This document shows, in pieces, positions 22,062-25,596 of a stretch of 25,596 nt of DNA. A program made the translations under genes and the position numbers. The stretch is from assembly GCA_045578625.1 (NCBI GenBank), contig JAZNKN010000008.1, forward strand, positions 1-25,596. The letters are read 5' to 3'. The stretch is from RGIG3009 sp045578625 (lineage in GTDB: Bacteria > Bacillota > Clostridia > Oscillospirales > Acutalibacteraceae). Numbering within the stretch: the stretch's first letter is position 1; each line of letters opens with the position of its first letter. The notes under the pieces were generated by a model, which searched no databases, was not told where the DNA came from, and saw nothing but the letters and a program-made list of their open reading frames with translations.

Positions 22062-22243
22062 GGAGTGAGTCCCGTGAACTAAGATCCGGTTTTCCGAATC
22101 TTATGAAAAGGTGAGTCCAATGGCTTAACTGTGTTAACAAGATAACAGCAACCAACTGCGAAGAAAGGTCAAGGTGAGTCCCGTGGGCCAAGTTGAGGAG
22201 CGTACTCCACATTCTTAAAGAAAAGGTGAGTCCCATGCGTTAG
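22062..22243 (+). repeat. Four-copy module GTGAGTCCC-start codon, three with two-codon ORFs
   Basis: The shared core GTGAGTCC(C/A) is at 22065, 22111, 22174 and 22226, each preceded by AAGG/AGGA-type purines. The start codon follows directly, at 22074 (GTG), 22120 (ATG), 22183 (GTG) and 22235 (ATG). Copies 1, 2 and 4 read GTG-AAC-TAA, ATG-GCT-TAA and ATG-CGT-TAG. Copy 3 reads GTG-GGC-CAA and stays open for 11 codons to TAA at 22216-22218; its CAA is one base from TAA. Distances between starts are 46, 63 and 52 nt. Confidence 0.8.
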
Positions 22244-22294
22244 GGCTGTTGATCCAGTTCGCATTTTGATTCCATAAACCATAATGAGAAAAAC

Positions 22295-22329
22295 CCGGAG
22301 ATCCGTCTGGTACGGATCTCCGGTTTTTT
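22295..22329 (+). terminator. Terminator of the mini-ORF RNA
   Basis: A perfect 11-bp stem (22295-22305 with 22313-22323), 7-nt loop, six T. Confidence 0.93.
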
Positions 22330-22388
22330 GTGCATAAAATCTCCTCGCGTAAGCACACTAACGGTATCAGTAACGTGGGGGAGTTGCG

Positions 22389-22748
22389 ATGAAGCAACGG
22401 ACGAAGTACCTGGTAACCGGCGCCTTGGCCGGCGCGGCAAACGGTTTGTTTGGTTCCGGCGGCGGTCTGTTTTTGGTGCCGCTGCTTACCAAATGGACGG
22501 ATATGGAACAAAAACGTGCTTTTGCCACCTCGGTGGCGATCATTTTTCTGCTGTCGCCGGTATCGTTGCTGATCTTCTGGTTGCGCGGCGGTCTGGAGAT
22601 GGGATCGGTATGGCCGTATCTGGTGGGCGGCGCGCTGGGCGGGATCGCGTCCGGTTTGCTGTTCCAAAAGGCCTCCGTAACGCTGCTTCGCCGGTTATTC
22701 GGTATATTGCTGTTGTATGGTGGTGTGAGGGCGGTGTTGCTGCTGTGA
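22389..22748 (+). CDS. Half-size TauE/SafE (DUF81) membrane protein, first of pair
   Basis: TauE/SafE proteins are transporters for sulfite, sulfoacetate, taurine and related anions; typical members are about 250 residues with two homologous halves. This one has 119 residues and three to four membrane segments, with the half-domain signature GALAGAANGLFGSGGGLFLVP near the start (about 11-31; glycine-rich first helix) and LRRLFGILLLYGGVRA at the end. SD GGGGGAG is 6 nt before ATG 22389. It overlaps the next, homologous gene by 4 nt (GTGA). No promoter is evident between the upstream terminator and this gene. The substrate is unknown. Confidence 0.85.
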   Translation: MKQRTKYLVTGALAGAANGLFGSGGGLFLVPLLTKWTDMEQKRAFATSVAIIFLLSPVSLLIFWLRGGLEMGSVWPYLVGGALGGIASGLLFQKASVTLLRRLFGILLLYGGVRAVLLL

Positions 22749-23128
22749 AGATCGCGGTCGCTGTTATCGTTGGTCTGCTGACCGGTGTTCTCAGTGGGTT
22801 TGGTATCGGCGGCGGGTCGTTGCTCATCCTGTATCTTACCGCGGTCGTCGGAACGGATCAGTACACAGCGGGTGGGATCAATCTGCTGTATTTCCTTTGC
22901 TGTGCGCCGACTGCACTCATCTCGCATTTTCGCCATAAGCGAGTGGAGCTGAAGGCGGTGCTGTGGTGTTCGCTCGCGGGCGTGTTGACTTCACTGGGAG
23001 CCGCCTATCTGGCTTCGATAATGAACACCGATCTGCTGCGGCGCTTGTTCGGTGTACTGCTGCTGTATATCGGAATACGTGAGCTGTTCTGCAAGGCGGA
23101 AAAGAAAACGACCGATCACACCGCGTGA
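22745..23128 (+). CDS. Half-size TauE/SafE (DUF81) membrane protein, second of pair
   Basis: A 127-residue partner with the same half-domain plan: VIVGLLTGVLSGFGIGGGSLL at the start (about 8-28) and LLRRLFGVLLLYIGIREL near the end. It is most easily explained as the second half of a split transporter, forming a heterodimer with the preceding protein; this is inference. The start is GTG 22745 in the GTGA overlap; the frame extends far upstream, but those codons lie in the preceding gene and RNA. The end is basic and hydrophilic (KAEKKTTDHTA). Confidence 0.82.
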   Translation: MKIAVAVIVGLLTGVLSGFGIGGGSLLILYLTAVVGTDQYTAGGINLLYFLCCAPTALISHFRHKRVELKAVLWCSLAGVLTSLGAAYLASIMNTDLLRRLFGVLLLYIGIRELFCKAEKKTTDHTA

Positions 23129-23135
23129 TCGGTCG
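23101..23135 (-). terminator. Terminator of the 3D-domain gene
   Basis: An 11-bp stem (23109-23119 with 23125-23135) with an ACCGC loop; on the minus strand it is followed by TTTTCTTT. It overlaps the last codons of the convergent TauE/SafE gene. Confidence 0.85.
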
Positions 23136-23141
23136 GTGCTG

Positions 23142-23759
23142 CTATTCCAGTACATAGATCTTGACAGTGCGTCTGCCGAAATTCAGGCACTCTTTGCGGG
23201 TGTTCATATACAGATCCACCAGAATGTTGTTATTCAGCAGATCGCCGCCGGTGTCCTCCGCGACGGCGTAGCCGTAAACGTAGCCGCTGTTTGAGACGAT
23301 AAACAGCTTGGAACCGTAGGGGATGACCTTAGGGTTAACGGCGACGGTGCCGAGCCGCGGTGCGGTACCCGTTGCCGTGACAGCGCCCGCTTTTGCGGTA
23401 TAGGCGCAGGCGGTACCCTCGATGACCTTGCTGTATGCCAGCGGGATTCCGTTTTCGTCCAGCGGAAACTGCGAGAGAAATTCCGGAAGTGCGCCGGCAT
23501 ATCGGACGGCGGGCTGCGTGGCGGCTGTCGTGGTTGTCGCAGCGGTCGTCGTTGTAGTGGCGGTAGTCGTGGTGACCGCTGTTGCGGCGCTCATCTGTGT
23601 TCCTCTGACCCATGCGGTAGGAGCGGGTTCTGCGGCGGTCGTACCGGTGCTGCTTGTGGGAAGCGGCTGCGCGTCCTTTCCGTTATACAGCAGGATCGAG
23701 AGTATGATGATCGGCATGGCTGCTATTAGCATTGCCGGAGACAGGCGTCTGTGCCTCAT
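23142..23759 (-). CDS. Membrane-anchored 3D-domain (MltA/Sps-like) cell-wall protein
   Basis: A 205-residue exported protein. Residues about 9-24 form an N-terminal membrane segment or signal (AMLIAAMPIIILSILLY). Residues about 30-85 are a low-complexity Thr/Ala linker (runs of T with A), probably spanning part of the wall. The C-terminal 3D domain (about 115-205) carries the three aspartates in AEDTGGDL and VDLYM, preceded by GTVAVNPKVIPYGSKLFI. 3D domains have a double-psi barrel like MltA and are found in peptidoglycan-active enzymes such as YocH and the Rpf/Sps family. It has a consensus promoter and its own terminator, so it is monocistronic. Confidence 0.9.
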   Translation of the reverse strand: MRHRRLSPAMLIAAMPIIILSILLYNGKDAQPLPTSSTGTTAAEPAPTAWVRGTQMSAATAVTTTTATTTTTAATTTTAATQPAVRYAGALPEFLSQFPLDENGIPLAYSKVIEGTACAYTAKAGAVTATGTAPRLGTVAVNPKVIPYGSKLFIVSNSGYVYGYAVAEDTGGDLLNNNILVDLYMNTRKECLNFGRRTVKIYVLE

Positions 23760-23782
23760 AGCGGTTCGCTCCTTTCTATGTC

Positions 23783-23811
23783 ATTATACCGAGCGAAAAA
23801 AAGCGTGTCAA
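23783..23811 (-). promoter_or_regulatory. Perfect-consensus sigma-A promoter of the 3D-domain gene
   Basis: On the minus strand, TTGACA (23811-23806), 17 nt, TATAAT (23788-23783), then AAAGGAG SD. This is the strongest promoter in the window by sequence. The spacer from 23812 to 23945 shows nothing else I can identify. Confidence 0.93.
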
Positions 23812-23945
23812 ACCGCCGGTGAAGCCGCTTTTTGTGGAGATTGACCAAGAAACGATCCAAGCGTTTCCAAGACAGAACACGAAGAAAAACGCATTTTTGG
23901 GAACGCTGCCGATTTTTGGAAATACGTTTGTGCAAACAAACAGAA

Positions 23946-23971
23946 AGCGCTCCCGAGCCTTCGGGAGCGCT
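23946..23971 (-). terminator. Terminator after asnB
   Basis: A perfect 11-bp stem (23946-23956 with 23961-23971) with a 4-nt loop, placed 8 nt after the asnB stop; the minus-strand T-tract is short (TTTCTGTTTG). Confidence 0.75.
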
Positions 23972-23979
23972 ATTTTGGT

Positions 23980-25596
23980 TTATGCGAAATATTGCTTGTA
24001 CCAGACGAGGAACATATAGACCGTCCAGATCTTGCGGCTGTTGTCGCGCTTGCCGGTGTAATGCTCGTCCAGAAACTTGACCAATACGTCGGTGTTGAAG
24101 AACTGAGAAGCGTCGGCGCTGAGGAAGGCTTCCTTGACCGTATTGTAATACGATTCCTGCCGCAGCCAGATGCGGATGGGAACGGGGAAGCCGAGTTTGG
24201 GACGCGCCGTGTCCTTTTCCGGCATGTGCCGCCGCGCCGCCAGACGCATGGCGTACTTGGTGGTGCCGCCGGCAATGCGGTGTTTGGTCGGGATGCGGGA
24301 GGCAACCTCAAACACGCGCTTGTCCAGGAAGGGGACCCGCAGCTCCAGTGAATGGGCCATGCTCATACGGTCAGCCTTCAACAGAATGTCACCGACCATC
24401 CAACGGTTGATGTCCAGATACTGCATCCGCGTAACGTCGTCAAGCCCTTGCGTGCGCGCATACCATTCGCCGGTATGGGAGATGGGATCGGTTGCGGGAA
24501 TGGATTTCAGCAGTAGCGCTTTTTCTTTCTTGGAGAACATATAGGCATTGCCGATAAAGCGTTCCTCAAGCGATTTGGAGCCGCGGATGACAAAAGACTT
24601 GCCCTTGAAATCCACCGGGATGGTGCGCACGACAGCCGCCAAGGCGCGGCGCAACCAGCGGGGGAGCTTTTGATACTTGGCCAATGAGAACGGCTCGTGA
24701 TAAATGCGGTAGCCGCCAAACAACTCGTCCGCACCCTCGCCGGAGAGTACCACCTTGACATGCTGCGAAGCGAGCTTTGACACAAAATACAACGCGACAC
24801 AAGCGGGGTCAGCCAGCGGCTGATCCAACATATACTGCACATCCGGCAGGGAGGCCCAATATTCCTCCGGCGTGATGAGGTGGCGGTGGTGCTCGATGCC
24901 GACCTCTTTGGCCAGCTCGGCGGCGAAGGAGGTCTCGTTGTAATGCTCACCGTTGTCAAAGCCGACGGTAAACGCCTTTTGTCCGCCAAAGTAGGAGGCG
25001 ACAAAGCAGGAATCCACGCCGCCGGACAGGAAGCAACCAACCTCAACGTCGCTGATACGGTGTGCTTCCACGGAGTCGGCAAAGACCTCGTCGATCTGAT
25101 CCACCGCCTGCTCCAGCGTCATCGTGTTGTCCGGGTTGAAAACGGCTTCCCAGTAGCGTGTTTCCTCGACCTTGCCGTCGTGATACCGCAGATAGTGTCC
25201 CGGCTGCAGGCAATAGATGCCCTTGAAAAAGGTCTCGCGGGGGAGAGAGTACTGGTACGACAGATAGTTGTCGAGTGCCGCCTCGTTGAATTCACGCGGC
25301 ACGTCGGGGTGCTCCAGCAGGCTCTTGATCTCCGAACCGAACACCAAGCGGCCGTCGGGAAGCAACGCGTAGTGCATCGGCTTGATACCGAAGAAGTCGC
25401 GCGCCAGAAACAGGGAGTGGGAGGGCTTGTCCCAAATGGCAAACGCGAACATACCGCGCAGCCGATCCAGCAGACCGGCGTCCCATTCCTCAAAGCCGTG
25501 CAGCAGCACTTCGCTGTCCGACTCGGTGGTGAAGCAATGACCGGCAGCCAACAGTTCTTCTCGCAGGTCGCGGTAGTTGTAGATCTCGCCGTTGAA
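23980..25596 (-). CDS. asnB: Glutamine-hydrolysing asparagine synthetase, 5' end outside window
   Basis: It makes asparagine from aspartate, ATP and glutamine amide nitrogen. The frame is open to the window edge (FNGEIYNYRDLREELLAAG), so the internal Met at 25551 is not the start; 538 residues are visible and roughly the first 60-80, including the catalytic Cys of the class II amidotransferase domain, are missing. Visible parts are the end of the glutaminase domain (ESDSEVLLHGFEEWD, LRGMFAFAIWD, FFGIKPMHYA) and the synthetase domain with the ATP pyrophosphatase loop SGGVDSCFVASYF, GEGADELFGGYR and LRVPFLDKRVFEVA. The C-terminus HYTGKRDNSRKIWTVYMFLVW is normal for AsnB. Confidence 0.96.
   Translation of the reverse strand, partial: FNGEIYNYRDLREELLAAGHCFTTESDSEVLLHGFEEWDAGLLDRLRGMFAFAIWDKPSHSLFLARDFFGIKPMHYALLPDGRLVFGSEIKSLLEHPDVPREFNEAALDNYLSYQYSLPRETFFKGIYCLQPGHYLRYHDGKVEETRYWEAVFNPDNTMTLEQAVDQIDEVFADSVEAHRISDVEVGCFLSGGVDSCFVASYFGGQKAFTVGFDNGEHYNETSFAAELAKEVGIEHHRHLITPEEYWASLPDVQYMLDQPLADPACVALYFVSKLASQHVKVVLSGEGADELFGGYRIYHEPFSLAKYQKLPRWLRRALAAVVRTIPVDFKGKSFVIRGSKSLEERFIGNAYMFSKKEKALLLKSIPATDPISHTGEWYARTQGLDDVTRMQYLDINRWMVGDILLKADRMSMAHSLELRVPFLDKRVFEVASRIPTKHRIAGGTTKYAMRLAARRHMPEKDTARPKLGFPVPIRIWLRQESYYNTVKEAFLSADASQFFNTDVLVKFLDEHYTGKRDNSRKIWTVYMFLVWYKQYFA

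Larger units (their letters stand above)
22026..22329 (+). ncRNA. Unrecognised ~300-nt RNA with four SD-start-stop modules
   Basis: The unit has a strong promoter, a strong terminator and no ORF of usual length. It carries four copies of a GGTGAGTCC-RTG module (22062-22243). Small hairpins lie between them: 22081-22102 (AAGAT/ATCTT and CGG/CCG with a TTTT loop), 22126-22138 (TTAAC/GTTAA) and 22197-22208 (GGAG/CTCC). The stretches before modules 2-4 are purine-rich and likely single-stranded, so the modules would be exposed. It ends 60 nt before a TauE/SafE gene that lacks an obvious promoter, so a leader/attenuator role for that gene is an alternative to a free-standing regulatory RNA. I do not recognise it as a known RNA family. 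Confidence 0.6.

Noticed and set aside
22328..22744. Upstream extension of the second TauE/SafE frame back to 22328
   Set aside because: The frame is open by chance through the first TauE/SafE gene; homology begins at GTG 22745.
23812..23945. Possible small gene between the 3D-domain gene and asnB (ORFs at 23819 and 23832)
   Set aside because: No SD, no conserved pattern, and the frames run through the asnB terminator.

Overview
The window looks like chromosomal DNA from a spore-forming, moderately GC-rich Clostridia member, most likely an Oscillospiraceae/Ruminococcaceae-type gut bacterium. The evidence is a dipicolinate synthase pair (dpaA-dpaB) with a YunB-type sporulation gene, a glgB-glgC-glgD-glgA glycogen operon with the Firmicutes-specific GlgD subunit, the small Firmicutes families DUF951 and DUF1292, strong Shine-Dalgarno sites, and clear sigma-A promoters. 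The species is inference; no rRNA or tRNA gene was seen.

Layout. (1) 2-3536: the 3' part of a very large collagen-like (Gly-X-Y) protein whose tail switches to AT-rich DNA encoding a BspA-like leucine-rich-repeat region, followed by an uncharacterised 198-aa gene and a terminator. (2) 3596-8624: one sigma-A promoter, then six close or overlapping genes (DUF951, prfA, sua5/ywlC, coaE, a membrane-anchored lytic transglycosylase, an M18 aminopeptidase), closed by a strong terminator. (3) 8645-10763: the spore genes dpaA, dpaB and a yunB homologue, overlapping one another; a sigma-K-like promoter may sit inside the preceding terminator. (4) 10760-13917: ligA with its own promoter, a convergent DUF47/PhoU-like gene, and a solitary mazF/ndoA-type endoribonuclease. 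(5) 14082-19854: the glycogen operon, from a near-consensus promoter to a terminator. (6) 19896-21330: an XRE-family regulator divergent from a histidine-phosphatase gene, with a shared operator-like region. (7) 21331-22329: an RNA-rich stretch. It holds a rod-shaped 6S-like RNA next to a DUF1292 gene. It also holds a roughly 300-nt transcription unit with no ordinary ORF. (8) 22389-25596: two half-size TauE/SafE membrane proteins, a 3D-domain cell-wall protein, and the 3' part of asnB.

The most striking element is the transcription unit at about 21950-22329. Two perfect 18-bp direct repeats with a 21-bp period (a spacing typical of LytTR-type response regulators) sit immediately upstream of a TTGACA-N17-TACAGT promoter. 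The transcript ends in a strong terminator and carries four copies of a module of SD-like GGTGAGTCC followed by a start codon. In three of the four copies the start codon is followed by one sense codon and a stop (GTG-AAC-TAA, ATG-GCT-TAA, ATG-CGT-TAG). I know no described family with this architecture. A regulatory RNA acting through ribosome, tRNA or regulator titration is a reasonable hypothesis.

Coordinates, motifs and spacings were read by eye. Family names come from recognising conserved motifs; no database search was run.
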